NCBI GenBank assembly: GCA_031969655.1
Contig: DALYJX010000008.1
Location: 1-64,000, forward strand
Origin: Microseira sp003486305
GTDB lineage: Bacteria > Cyanobacteriota > Cyanobacteriia > Cyanobacteriales > Aerosakkonemataceae
Length of the DNA stretch: 64,000 bases
Reading direction: 5' to 3'
The notes under the pieces were generated by a model. The model was not told the origin of the DNA. It did not search any database and saw only the letters and a list, made by a program, of their open reading frames with translations. Positions 24,869 through 33,078 of the stretch are shown in pieces. The position numbers and the translations under genes were made by a program. Every line of letters starts with the position of its first letter. Positions within the stretch are counted from its first letter, which is position 1.

Positions 24869-26239
24869 ATGAGTTATAAATTTCCCAACAATTTTATCTG
24901 GGGTGCTGCTACTTCTGCCTATCAAATCGAAGGCGCAGCGACGGGAAACAATCGCCAACCTAGCGTTTGGGACACTTTCTGTACTATACCAAATCGAGTT
25001 GTTAACGGCGATACAGGTGAAGTCGCTTGCGACCACTATCATCGCTACGAAACTGATGTCAAGCTGATGGTAGAATTGGGTATTAAACACTATCGCTTCA
25101 GCATTGCATGGCCTCGGATTATTCCTGAAGGGCGCGGCACTGTCAACGAGGCAGGTGTTGATTTTTACCAGCGATTAGTCGATTGTTTGTTAGAACAAGG
25201 CATTACCCCACACGCTACCTTATTTCACTGGGATAGTCCGCAAGCATTAGAAGATTTATACGGTTCTTGGCAAAGTCGGCAAATGGCACAAGATTATGCC
25301 GATTATGTTACTGCGGTCGTGAGTCGTTTGGGCGATCGCATCACCAATTGGATGACCATCAACGAAATTTCTTGCTTTACCCACATGGGTTATGCTGTCG
25401 ATGAAACTCCAGTACATGCCCCAGGTACGCAGGTTAACAGCAAAAAAGCCGTTTGGCAGACTTCTCACCATGCTTTACTAGCACACGGATTAGGTTGTCA
25501 AGCCATCCGCGCCGCTTCCCCTGTTGCCTGTAAAGTATCCTTGGTGGATAATTTTTCTGTAACAGTTCCTATCAGCGAGTCACCAGAAAATATTGCAGCT
25601 ACTCAAAAAGCTTTTCATACTTGCGGCTCTAATGGCGGGATTATTTTTCCAGCTTTGACAGGTGCTTATAGTCCCGCTTTGTTGGAAATCTTAGGCGAAG
25701 ATGCACCGGATATTCAAGCTGGAGATTTAGAAATCATCCATCAACCTTTAGATTATTTAGGTCTGAATATATACACCGGCACTTACGTGCGCGCGGCAGA
25801 CAACAAACAAGGTTACGAGGAACTCGACTTGCCGAAAGGGTATCCGAAAATGCACATGCCTTGGTTAAATATTGTGCCGGAAAGCATATATTGGGGAATT
25901 CGTCACGTCAGCGAGACTTTGGGGCGGAAAGATTTACCTGTAGTTATTACGGAAAATGGCTGTGCGGCACAAGATGAAATTAACGATAAAGGCGAGGTGG
26001 TGGATAGCGATCGCATTCTATACTTGCGACAATATTTAAAGTCAGCTCACCGTGCTTTAAGCGAAGGTTATCCTTTAACTGGATACTTTCTTTGGAGTTT
26101 GATGGATAACTTTGAATGGTCGTGGGGTTATGACCGTCGCTTTGGCATTATTTACGTAGATTATCAAACCCAACAACGCTTGCCTAAAGCGAGTTTCCAT
26201 TGGTATTGCGAGTGTATTCGGCAAAATCGAGTTGTTTAA
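24869..26239 (+). CDS. GH1 beta-glucosidase
   Basis: A glycoside hydrolase family 1 enzyme of 456 residues from ATG 24869 (MSYKFPNNFIWGAATSAYQIEGA, the usual GH1 start). This start is preferred over an ATG at 24845, which would lie inside the divergent regulator gene. Conserved sites: HYRFSIAWPRI, the acid/base Glu in TINEISCF (the usual Pro after the Glu is Ile), the nucleophile Glu in VVITENGCA and the aglycone-site WSLMDNFEWSWGYDRRFGI near the C-terminus. It hydrolyses beta-glucosides such as cellobiose or glycosylated metabolites in the cytoplasm. Only 16 bp separate its start from that of the divergent Crp/Fnr gene, so its promoter must overlap that gene. Confidence 0.93.
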   Translation: MSYKFPNNFIWGAATSAYQIEGAATGNNRQPSVWDTFCTIPNRVVNGDTGEVACDHYHRYETDVKLMVELGIKHYRFSIAWPRIIPEGRGTVNEAGVDFYQRLVDCLLEQGITPHATLFHWDSPQALEDLYGSWQSRQMAQDYADYVTAVVSRLGDRITNWMTINEISCFTHMGYAVDETPVHAPGTQVNSKKAVWQTSHHALLAHGLGCQAIRAASPVACKVSLVDNFSVTVPISESPENIAATQKAFHTCGSNGGIIFPALTGAYSPALLEILGEDAPDIQAGDLEIIHQPLDYLGLNIYTGTYVRAADNKQGYEELDLPKGYPKMHMPWLNIVPESIYWGIRHVSETLGRKDLPVVITENGCAAQDEINDKGEVVDSDRILYLRQYLKSAHRALSEGYPLTGYFLWSLMDNFEWSWGYDRRFGIIYVDYQTQQRLPKASFHWYCECIRQNRVV

Positions 26240-26282
26240 TTAAGGCTAATTGCAAGCTTGCTAATTGCTGATTGGATTTATT

Positions 26283-26466
26283 GGCGGTGGGGCGAGTTTA
26301 ACTTGCATATCTCGTGACTGCATACAATGATTGGTAAAACCCGTCCCTACAGCCTTAAAAACTATACACAACCAAAGCTAGCGGACATGGTACGATTGCT
26401 AAAACTCACCGCCACTTTTAACAATTAACAATTAGCAATTAGCAATTAGCAATTAGCAATTAGCCA
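26283..26466. repeat. Reversed MITE-like element and heptamer array
   Basis: The 305-bp gap upstream of hcp. The element (26283-26396) is inverted compared with most copies: GGGGCGAGTTTAA ... ATATCTCGTG ... GGTAAAACCCGTCCCTAC and the end AAGCTAGCGGACATGGTACG. Heptamers of the CAATTAG type fill about 26421-26466, ending five bases before the hcp palindrome. Confidence 0.75.
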
Positions 26467-26470
26467 TTTT

Positions 26471-26484
26471 TTGACTTAAGTCAA
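26471..26484. promoter_or_regulatory. Candidate Crp/Fnr-type operator of hcp
   Basis: TTGACTTAAGTCAA is a perfect 14-bp palindrome with the TTGAC-N4-GTCAA form known for HcpR/DNR-type regulators. Its centre (26477.5) is 29.5 bp upstream of a TACAGT hexamer (26507-26512, 4 of 6 matches to a -10 box). If transcription starts near 26519, the site is centred at about -41.5, the class II activator position. A GAGGAG ribosome-binding site (26531-26536) precedes the hcp ATG. Confidence 0.65.
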
Positions 26485-26544
26485 GGCGCTATCCTTTGCA
26501 CCGCCCTACAGTGGGGATAGATAAAGCAACGAGGAGACAGAAGC

Positions 26545-28176
26545 ATGTTTTGCGAACAATGCGAACAAACCGCCAGCGGACAAGGATGCCATCAATGGGG
26601 TGCTTGTGGTAAAAGCCCTGAAGTCAATGCTCTACAAGACTTATTAATTCACTGCTTGCGGGGACTGTCGCAAGTGGCGCTCAAGGCTCGCCAGTTAGGA
26701 CAAAATACTCATGAAGCCGATGTTTTTACTTGCGAAGCGCTTTTTGCAACGATGACCAACGTGAATTTTAGCACAAAGTGCTTTACCGAGTATATTCAGC
26801 GTGCGATCGCTCTCAGAGAAAACTTAAAAACCCAACTCCCACAAATCGAATGGTCAGACTTAGCGAACTTTACTCCCGATTTCGATGACGACTTAGTGCA
26901 GCAAGGCAAAGATATAGAATATGAATTTATCAGCAAATCAGCCAGCAATGTAGATATTTTTTCCCTTAAACTCACCGTCACTTATGGCATCAAAGGTCTT
27001 GCTTCCTACGCCTTCCACGCTCAAGAATTCGGGCAAGAAGATGACCAAATTTATGCCTTCTGTCACGAAGCTTTAGCCGCCATCAACAGCCAAGACCTCA
27101 GCCTCGATTATTGGGTAAATCTGGCGCTTAAAGTCGGCGAAATGAACCTGCGGGCGATGGAACTTCTCGACGCTGGAAACACAGGAACTTACGGTCATCC
27201 CACGCCGACAGTTGTACCTTTGAGCGCCAAAAAAGGCAAAGCAATTTTAGTCTCTGGTCACGACCTCAAACAACTGGGAGAACTGCTCAAACAAACCGAA
27301 AATACTGGCATTTTAGTTTACACCCACGGCGAATTGCTACCCGCCCACGGTTATCCCCAATTGAAGCAGAAATATCCCCATCTTTACGGTCACTACGGCA
27401 CCGCTTGGCAGAACCAAACGAAAGATTTTGCCAAGTTCCCCGGCCCAATTTTGATGACCACAAACTGCTTAATGCCGCCCCACGAATCTTACATTAATAA
27501 ACTGTTCTCCGTCGGCCCAGTTGGTTGGCCTGGAATTACTCACCTGTCTGCCCCAAATCTCATCCCCGACTATTCACCCATCATCCAAAAGGCATTAGAA
27601 ATGCCGGGGTTTGCAGAAGATGGGCAACTGCGCCAAGTCACGACAGGTTTTGCACGCAATGCCGTATTAAGTGTTGCGGGGGAAGTGATTGAAGCTGTGA
27701 AACGGGGAGATATTCGGCACTTCTTCTTAGTTGGCGGTTGCGATGGTGCCAAGCCAGACCGCAATTACTATACCGAATTTGTGGAAAAAGTGCCGAAAGA
27801 TTGCGTGGTTTTGACGCTTGCTTGCGGGAAGTTCCGCTTCTTTGATAAAGAGTTGGGAGACATTGGTGGAATTCCTCGCTTAATGGATGTGGGACAGTGC
27901 AACGATGCCTATTCTGCGATTCAAATTGCTTTAGCGTTAGCGAATGCTTTTAACGTCGGTGTGAATGAATTGCCCTTATCAATGATTCTGTCTTGGTACG
28001 AACAAAAAGCCGTGGCGATTTTGTTAACCTTACTCCATTTGGGAATTCAAAATATCCGGTTAGGGCCAACTTTGCCAGCGTTTATTTCGCCGAATGTGTT
28101 TAAGCTGCTGTCGCAGAAGTATAATTTGAAAGCTATTGCTACCCCCGATGAAGATTTAGCCGCTTGTCTTGGTTAG
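26545..28176 (+). CDS. hcp: Hybrid cluster protein (hydroxylamine reductase / NO reductase)
   Basis: A 543-residue Hcp. The N-terminal MFCEQCEQTASGQGCHQWGACGK gives four cysteines (3, 6, 15, 21) for the proximal FeS cluster. Further ligand regions for the Fe-S-O hybrid cluster are seen: HGELLPAHGYP, LMTTNCLMPP, FFLVGGCDGA, VVLTLACGKFRF and the VGQCNDAYSAIQIA segment. Hcp reduces hydroxylamine in vitro and acts as an NO reductase in other bacteria. The full length and intact cysteines suggest an active enzyme. It has a clear RBS (GAGGAG) and a palindromic operator candidate upstream. No hcr reductase gene is adjacent. Confidence 0.95.
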   Translation: MFCEQCEQTASGQGCHQWGACGKSPEVNALQDLLIHCLRGLSQVALKARQLGQNTHEADVFTCEALFATMTNVNFSTKCFTEYIQRAIALRENLKTQLPQIEWSDLANFTPDFDDDLVQQGKDIEYEFISKSASNVDIFSLKLTVTYGIKGLASYAFHAQEFGQEDDQIYAFCHEALAAINSQDLSLDYWVNLALKVGEMNLRAMELLDAGNTGTYGHPTPTVVPLSAKKGKAILVSGHDLKQLGELLKQTENTGILVYTHGELLPAHGYPQLKQKYPHLYGHYGTAWQNQTKDFAKFPGPILMTTNCLMPPHESYINKLFSVGPVGWPGITHLSAPNLIPDYSPIIQKALEMPGFAEDGQLRQVTTGFARNAVLSVAGEVIEAVKRGDIRHFFLVGGCDGAKPDRNYYTEFVEKVPKDCVVLTLACGKFRFFDKELGDIGGIPRLMDVGQCNDAYSAIQIALALANAFNVGVNELPLSMILSWYEQKAVAILLTLLHLGIQNIRLGPTLPAFISPNVFKLLSQKYNLKAIATPDEDLAACLG

Positions 28177-28191
28177 ATTAATCAATTGCCG

Positions 28192-28240
28192 CCACCCTTA
28201 AGGGTGGGGCTATACAAACGAAGCCCGCCTGCGCGGGCTT
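28192..28240. terminator. Double hairpin downstream of hcp
   Basis: CCACCCTTAAGGGTGG (28192-28207) is a perfect palindrome. It is followed by AAGCCCGC-CTGC-GCGGGCTT (28221-28240), an eight-pair stem, then TAAATTTG. The second hairpin is 45 bp past the hcp stop and could terminate transcription, though its T-run is weak. The whole block resembles half of the palindromic element at 32902, so it may be a mobile repeat doing double duty. Confidence 0.45.
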
Positions 28241-28301
28241 TAAATTTGTTAGGGTAAAGTAATCAGGACTTATGCAAAGAAACCGGGTTTCTGGTTTCCT
28301 A

Positions 28302-28690
28302 ATATCATGTTCGATAGCAAAGGTTGTGTAGTAGGGGCGGGTTTTACCAGCCATTGTGGGCACCACGAGAAATTTCTTTAAACCCGCCCCGGCTGGCCTT
28401 ACCGATGCAACCAGGCATGATATAAGGCTAAATATTAAAAACTGCCTAATACCGTTTTCCCATGAATGTGAAACACACTTGGGTTGGGGCGGGTTTAGTT
28501 AAATTGTTTGTTTTGAGCAAAAGTAATATCATGTCCGGTAGCATCGGTAGCCTAAGCCGGGGCGGGTTTAAAAAATTTATCGCGTTTTACAGCATGGCTG
28601 GTAAAACCCGCCGCTACAGCATCAAAAATTATACACAACCTAAGCTAGCGGACATCATATAACTGGTAAAACCCGCCCCTACAATCGGTA
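28302..28690. repeat. Two MITE-like elements plus fragments
   Basis: One copy spans about 28302-28424 (ATATCATGTTCGATAGCAAAGG ... GTAGGGGCGGGTTTTACC ... AAACCCGCCCC ... GATGCAACCAGGCATGATAT). A second spans 28526-28661 (ATATCATGTCCGGTAGCATCGG ... to GCTAGCGGACATCATAT) with the internal core inverted. Partial cores lie at about 28486 (GGGGCGGGTTTAGTT) and 28665 (GGTAAAACCCGCCCCTAC). An AAACCGGGTTTCTGG unit precedes the first. No gene lies here. Confidence 0.8.
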
Positions 28691-28699
28691 CATGTTGAT

Positions 28700-29100
28700 G
28701 TGTAGCATTATCAAGGGAAATTGTATAATCTTTCACATAAAACGCTATTATCAACAGAATACACGCTTTCAGCAGGTGTTATCAATTGCGACCAATCTTG
28801 AAACTTACCATATTGATGTTACTGTTTGAAAAACGCAGAAATATCTTCAATATTCACAATCCAATCTCGTCAATTATCTTCTAGAGACTACGCGATCGCT
28901 CCCGTATATTTTAAGTTTTAGATCGGCAGATAACGTGCGAGCAAAGTATACATACCATTGCCGGATCGGATAACGATGTAGTACAGGAGTACCCGGCAAA
29001 ATGAGCGATGATAGCGATCGCTGACACCGCTGACATAAATTTGGCTGTAATATATTCGTCAAGTCACGCAAGTTTTGCCCGTTGACTCGTTCATCAACCA
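28700..29100 (-). pseudogene. Possible decayed coding sequence
   Basis: The minus strand upstream of the MATE gene shows protein-like stretches in different frames. There is a 75-codon open frame (28874-29101) with CQRCQRSLSS and YPIRQWYVYFA. A stretch RDWIVNIEDISAFFKQ ends at a stop near 28815. In another frame QYGKFQDWSQLITPAESVYS runs to a stop near 28718. The pieces read as one continuous but frameshifted protein. I do not recognise a family; short open frames in 400 bp could also arise by chance. Confidence 0.25.
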
Positions 29101-29114
29101 AAGGTTGCTTGGAA

Positions 29115-30473
29115 ATGTCTCTTGCACTCCCAAATCAGTACAATTTTTTGTCTCGCTTCTACCGGCTATCCTCCGTCAGCGTACTGTCTAACATGATGGT
29201 ACCCTTAGCTGGTTTGGTGGATACTGCTTTTTTAGGACATCTGGCAGACATTCGGCATTTGGCTGGTGTAATTCTGGCATCGATCTTATTTGATTACCTC
29301 TACAGAGTACTCAAATTCTTGCGATCGAGTACCAATGCCATCACCGCTCAAGCAGTGGGAAATGACGATCCCAAAGCAATTTTACTGGCAGGGTTGCGGA
29401 GTAGTTTGATTGCCTTGGCGATCGGTTTAGCAATTCTGTTGTTGCAATATCCCCTGCAAAAAGTGGGATTTGCGATCTTAACTGGATCTCAGGAGGTGGA
29501 AGCTTCAGGAGTTGACTATTTTTATGGACGAATTTGGGGCGCTCCTGCTGTTTTGCTTAACTTTGTCCTGATTGGTTGGTTTCTAGGACGAGAAAAAAAT
29601 GGCATCGTTTTGCTCATGTCTATTATCGGTAATGGTTCTAATGTGCTGCTCGATTACTTGATGATTTACAAGTGGGGTTGGGCAAGTGCAGGAGCAGGAA
29701 TTGCTACAGCAGCGAGTCAATATTTGTGTTTGCTAGTAGGATTGATGGGAATTTGTTTTACCATCCAGTGGAACGCACTATTGGCAGCTTTACAAGAGCT
29801 ATTTGATTGGGTAGCCTTGAAAGAAACCGTGGCATTAAAAGGAAATATTTTAATCCGGTTTCTGGTGCTGATTTCTACCTACGCCATCTTTACTAATTTG
29901 AGTTCAGCGATGGGGACTACTACATTAGCGCAGAATGGTTTACTGCTCCAAATTGCTTTGTTGAGCCAGTTTACAATTCAAGGCGTGGGGATGACAACAC
30001 AAACCTTGACGGGAAATTTCAAAAGTAAGGGAGCGATAGAACAGTTTGTTCCAGTACTCATCGTTTCTATTGTGACTGCGCTGTTGATTGCCCTGGGATT
30101 TTCTGGGGTGACAATTCTTTTGCCAGATCGGGTATTTGGACTGTTAACCAATCATGCCGAAGTGAACGAACATATCATGAGTTATGCCCTTTGGCTATTG
30201 CCATTGCTGGAAATAACGGCGGTGGCGTTTATGCTGGAGGGTTATTTCATTGGGTTAAAAGAGGGTAAAACTCTGCGTAATGCCGTTCTGATTGCCTTTG
30301 GACTGGGATTTATGCCACTGGCGATCGCTGCTTGGTATTTACAGATCAACCACATCCTCTGGCTGTCATTGGTAGCGTATATGCTCGCCTTAACTGTGGC
30401 GCTGGGATTCCAATTGCCCAAAACCTTAGAACAACCCAATTTGCCAGAACAGAAGACATTACCAAGTTCGTGA
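29115..30473 (+). CDS. MATE-family efflux transporter
   Basis: A 452-residue integral membrane protein from ATG 29115 (MSLALPNQYNFLSRFYRLSS); a TTG at 29082 would add 11 residues. The MATE signature MVPLAGLVDTAFLGHL (near the N-terminus) is of the DinF subtype, where the Asp/Gly motif lies in the first helix. About twelve hydrophobic segments follow in two similar halves, with FTIQGVGMTTQTLTGN in the second. It would export cationic organic compounds with Na+ or H+ antiport; the substrate is unknown. The gene is convergent with gatD and preceded by the repeat-rich 0.9-kb gap. Confidence 0.9.
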   Translation: MSLALPNQYNFLSRFYRLSSVSVLSNMMVPLAGLVDTAFLGHLADIRHLAGVILASILFDYLYRVLKFLRSSTNAITAQAVGNDDPKAILLAGLRSSLIALAIGLAILLLQYPLQKVGFAILTGSQEVEASGVDYFYGRIWGAPAVLLNFVLIGWFLGREKNGIVLLMSIIGNGSNVLLDYLMIYKWGWASAGAGIATAASQYLCLLVGLMGICFTIQWNALLAALQELFDWVALKETVALKGNILIRFLVLISTYAIFTNLSSAMGTTTLAQNGLLLQIALLSQFTIQGVGMTTQTLTGNFKSKGAIEQFVPVLIVSIVTALLIALGFSGVTILLPDRVFGLLTNHAEVNEHIMSYALWLLPLLEITAVAFMLEGYFIGLKEGKTLRNAVLIAFGLGFMPLAIAAWYLQINHILWLSLVAYMLALTVALGFQLPKTLEQPNLPEQKTLPSS

Positions 30474-30587
30474 GTTGATCTCACTGTTTTTGATCGCGAT
30501 CGCACTGTTATATTTGAAGTTTTATATCAGTGCGATTTTACTTTGTTCTACATTGAGCGATCCTCTTCGAGACGCTACGAGAACGCA

Positions 30588-31391
30588 CTACCGCGTTGCA
30601 GCCGCAGTTGCTTCACCAATACCCAACCTTTTAAACATTGCTTCCCTTGCCTGCATTGCTAGCGTATCATCGAGCGGTTCTAAAGAGATTGGTGTTTGAT
30701 ATTTTTCTGCTAATGCTGTTTGAATTAACCAATCAGCCACAAAGGGATTTTTCGGCAAAAGTGGGCCGTGGGAATAAGTTGCTATAGCATTCCGATAAAA
30801 TGCTCCTTCTGTTCCATCTTCGCCGTTATTTCCATAACCGCTGATTACTTTCCCTAGCGGTTCTACTTTTCCCAAATAAGTTCTACCGCCATGATTTTCA
30901 AAGCCAATTATTACTGCCACTTTGCCTAACATGGCTTGTAAATCTTTGGCTAAACGCGAAGCTGATATCTCAAAAACTACATTTCCAATGCAGCGCCGCG
31001 CATCTGGTCCCGGATGTTTGCTGACAAAATCTAATAATCCCAAACCTTCTATTCTTTGACCTAATGCAGGTTCGTAATAATGTCCCAACAATTGCGGTGC
31101 GCCGCAGGTAAAAACCCCTGGTGTTCCGGCTTCGATTTTCTCGCGCAGTGCTTCTGCTTTCGCTCCTTTTAAATCTCGCATGACTATTTCTTGCTGTCTA
31201 TCTTGCGCGCCGCCACCGACTAAGATATCGACTTGATGAATATCTTCGATAGTTGATTGCAAGTCGAGGGGTAATACTTGTACTTTAATTCCCCGCCATT
31301 TGGCGCGTTGCTGCAAGCAGATGGCATTGCCGCGATCGCCATACGTACTCATCAACGTAGGATATAGCCAGCCAATTGTTAGTTCTGTCAT
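30588..31391 (-). CDS. gatD: GatD-type glutamine amidotransferase (lipid II isoglutaminyl synthase subunit)
   Basis: A 267-residue class I amidotransferase of the CobB/CobQ-like type. The nucleophile is Cys96 in GVFTCGAPQLLGHYY and the catalytic His208 is in ATYSHGPLLPKNP. GFENHGGRTYLG is also typical of GatD. With MurT it amidates the D-Glu carboxyl of peptidoglycan stem peptides at the membrane. The murT gene lies just upstream (46 bp, filled with heptamer repeats) in the same direction. The ATG at 31391 leads straight into the usual N-terminus MTELTIGWLYPTLMSTYGDRG. A cobyric-acid-synthase role is unlikely since the synthetase domain is missing. Confidence 0.87.
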   Translation of the reverse strand: MTELTIGWLYPTLMSTYGDRGNAICLQQRAKWRGIKVQVLPLDLQSTIEDIHQVDILVGGGAQDRQQEIVMRDLKGAKAEALREKIEAGTPGVFTCGAPQLLGHYYEPALGQRIEGLGLLDFVSKHPGPDARRCIGNVVFEISASRLAKDLQAMLGKVAVIIGFENHGGRTYLGKVEPLGKVISGYGNNGEDGTEGAFYRNAIATYSHGPLLPKNPFVADWLIQTALAEKYQTPISLEPLDDTLAMQAREAMFKRLGIGEATAAATR

Positions 31392-31433
31392 TGCTAATTG
31401 CTAATTGCTAATTGCTAATTGCTAATTGTTCAC
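31392..31433. repeat. Heptamer array inside the murT-gatD operon
   Basis: Six contiguous GCTAATT-type heptamers fill almost the whole 46-bp gap between murT and gatD. The array leaves no room for a conventional ribosome-binding site upstream of gatD. Confidence 0.85.
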
Positions 31434-31437
31434 CGGA

Positions 31438-32814
31438 TCAGAGAATTTTGCGGCCTGTTAGTAAGCCTCGCACTTCTAACATGGCTGAATAGGTGGGGAG
31501 AATGTGCAGGGTTTCGCCTGCGGGAGTGCATTCTAAGGCGGTTGTAATGGCTTCCTGCAAGTTTTCTTTGATAATTAGGTTAAATTTGTCATTTTCCTCG
31601 GTCTGGCTGTAGCGCAGGCGTAGAGCCATGTCGTAGACGCGATCGCCACTCACTACAATCGTTCCTCCCAAGGCGACTAATTTTTCCGTATCTACGTCCC
31701 AAATCCACGATACATCTGTTCCATCGGGCGTGCGATCGTTCAGCACTACTAAACTTGTCGATGCTTTTCCTGCCAGTTTTATTTGATTCACGGCGCGGAT
31801 GGTTTCGTTCATCCCGACGGGATTTTTTGATAATAAAATTCTGACGTGTTTTCCGGCGACTTCTAATTCTTCCGCGCGTCCGAATGCGGCTTGGAAGTTT
31901 TTAATTGTATCGAGGATTGTAGCTTCATCAATCCCGATTTCTTGCGCTGCTAATACGGCTGCGAGGGTGTTGTATTTGTTGTAAAGTCCGATCAGAATTT
32001 GAGGCCATTGGGTGCTATTAATCGATACTTTACTCTTGCTAAAGCCGCAACTGGGACAGTGAAAATCGCCCAAATGGGAAAGATAAACGCCTTGATAATC
32101 TAACGAATGACCGCAACTCGGACAGTAAATTGAGTCAACGGCGTGGGGAATTTCGTCTAGATATTGGTCGGGTTCGCTTAAACCAAAGTATAAGACTCGT
32201 TGGGGTAAATGCTGACCGAGGTGGGAAAGCGTGGGATCGTCGGCGTTGATGATGATAGCGGTGTCTGGGGAAAGGGGTGCGATCGCGCCCATCCAACGTT
32301 GGCTAATTGTATCGACTTCCCCGTATCGATCCAATTGGTCGCGAAACAAATTCAAACACAAAATATACTTTGGCTGGATTTGCGGTAAAACCTTGGGCAG
32401 AATATTTTCATCGATTTCCAGAATTGCGTAATCTGCTTTGAGATTACCTGCCAAATTGGTATTTTCTAGCAACGCCGCAATTAATCCATTAACCAAATTC
32501 GCACCCGTGGCGTTGTGTACCACCCGCCAGCCTTTGCGTTCTAGCATCGTGCGTAACAGCAGCGATGTGGTGGTTTTCCCATTCGTCCCGGCAATTAAAA
32601 TTGTGCCGTATTTCACCTGACGCGCCAGCAGTCCGAGAATTTTTGGTTGAATGCGACGCGCGATCGCTCCCGGTAAAACGCTCGCAGCACCCAGCCGCAG
32701 CAAGCGCACTAGGCTTGTAATGGTACGTGCAGCTGTGACTGCAAGGCTTAATCGTAGTTTGTCTACCAGTTGAATCGCCACGCTGAAGTCCTTTGAAAAT
32801 GGGCAAGAGGGCAA
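31438..32814 (-). CDS. murT: MurT-type Mur ligase (lipid II isoglutaminyl synthase subunit)
   Basis: A 458-residue Mur ligase. The P-loop is ILIAGTNGKTTTS (about 72-84). The central domain contains ADYAILEIDENILPKVLPQ and INADDPTLSHLG. A four-cysteine zinc ribbon is inserted at about 232-261 (YCPSCGHSLDYQ ... FHCPSCGF), as in MurT. The C-terminal MurT-specific part (DUF1727) has LNDRTPDGTDVSWIWDVD. It activates the D-Glu carboxyl with ATP for GatD to amidate. The first about 12 residues are variable, so a start slightly downstream is possible. Immediately followed by gatD. Confidence 0.87.
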   Translation of the reverse strand: MPSCPFSKDFSVAIQLVDKLRLSLAVTAARTITSLVRLLRLGAASVLPGAIARRIQPKILGLLARQVKYGTILIAGTNGKTTTSLLLRTMLERKGWRVVHNATGANLVNGLIAALLENTNLAGNLKADYAILEIDENILPKVLPQIQPKYILCLNLFRDQLDRYGEVDTISQRWMGAIAPLSPDTAIIINADDPTLSHLGQHLPQRVLYFGLSEPDQYLDEIPHAVDSIYCPSCGHSLDYQGVYLSHLGDFHCPSCGFSKSKVSINSTQWPQILIGLYNKYNTLAAVLAAQEIGIDEATILDTIKNFQAAFGRAEELEVAGKHVRILLSKNPVGMNETIRAVNQIKLAGKASTSLVVLNDRTPDGTDVSWIWDVDTEKLVALGGTIVVSGDRVYDMALRLRYSQTEENDKFNLIIKENLQEAITTALECTPAGETLHILPTYSAMLEVRGLLTGRKIL

Positions 32815-32901
32815 GGTTGCTTCAGTTTGATACTATACAACGAAAAGTTTGATTGCAATAAAATATAGCGGTTTGCGACCAGGTGAAATACAGCCCTTGT
32901 G

Positions 32902-32953
32902 GCATTGGTTTGTATAGCGGCACCCTTAAGGGTGCCGCTATACAAACCAATGC
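32902..32953. repeat. Perfect 52-bp palindrome
   Basis: GCATTGGTTTGTATAGCGGC followed by ACCCTT is followed at once by its exact reverse complement, so all 52 bases are self-complementary. A short hairpin GCCCGT-CTAC-ACGGGC follows. The element is in the gap between murT and the proline-rich protein gene; a related half-copy is downstream of hcp (28192-28240). The gap shows no gene. Confidence 0.9.
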
Positions 32954-33078
32954 CCGTCTACACGGGCTATTAACTTACGAAAATAAGAGTGTATTTTATT
33001 AAGTCAAAATCTGCTATAATGCCGCCTACAGAAGTGGCGGCATTATCTCAGTTTTGGATATCTGTGAAAAAACTAATT

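Noticed and set aside
28462..28662. 66-codon open frame (MNVKHTWVGAGLVK...)
   Set aside because: It is read through two MITE-like elements and has no gene-like properties.
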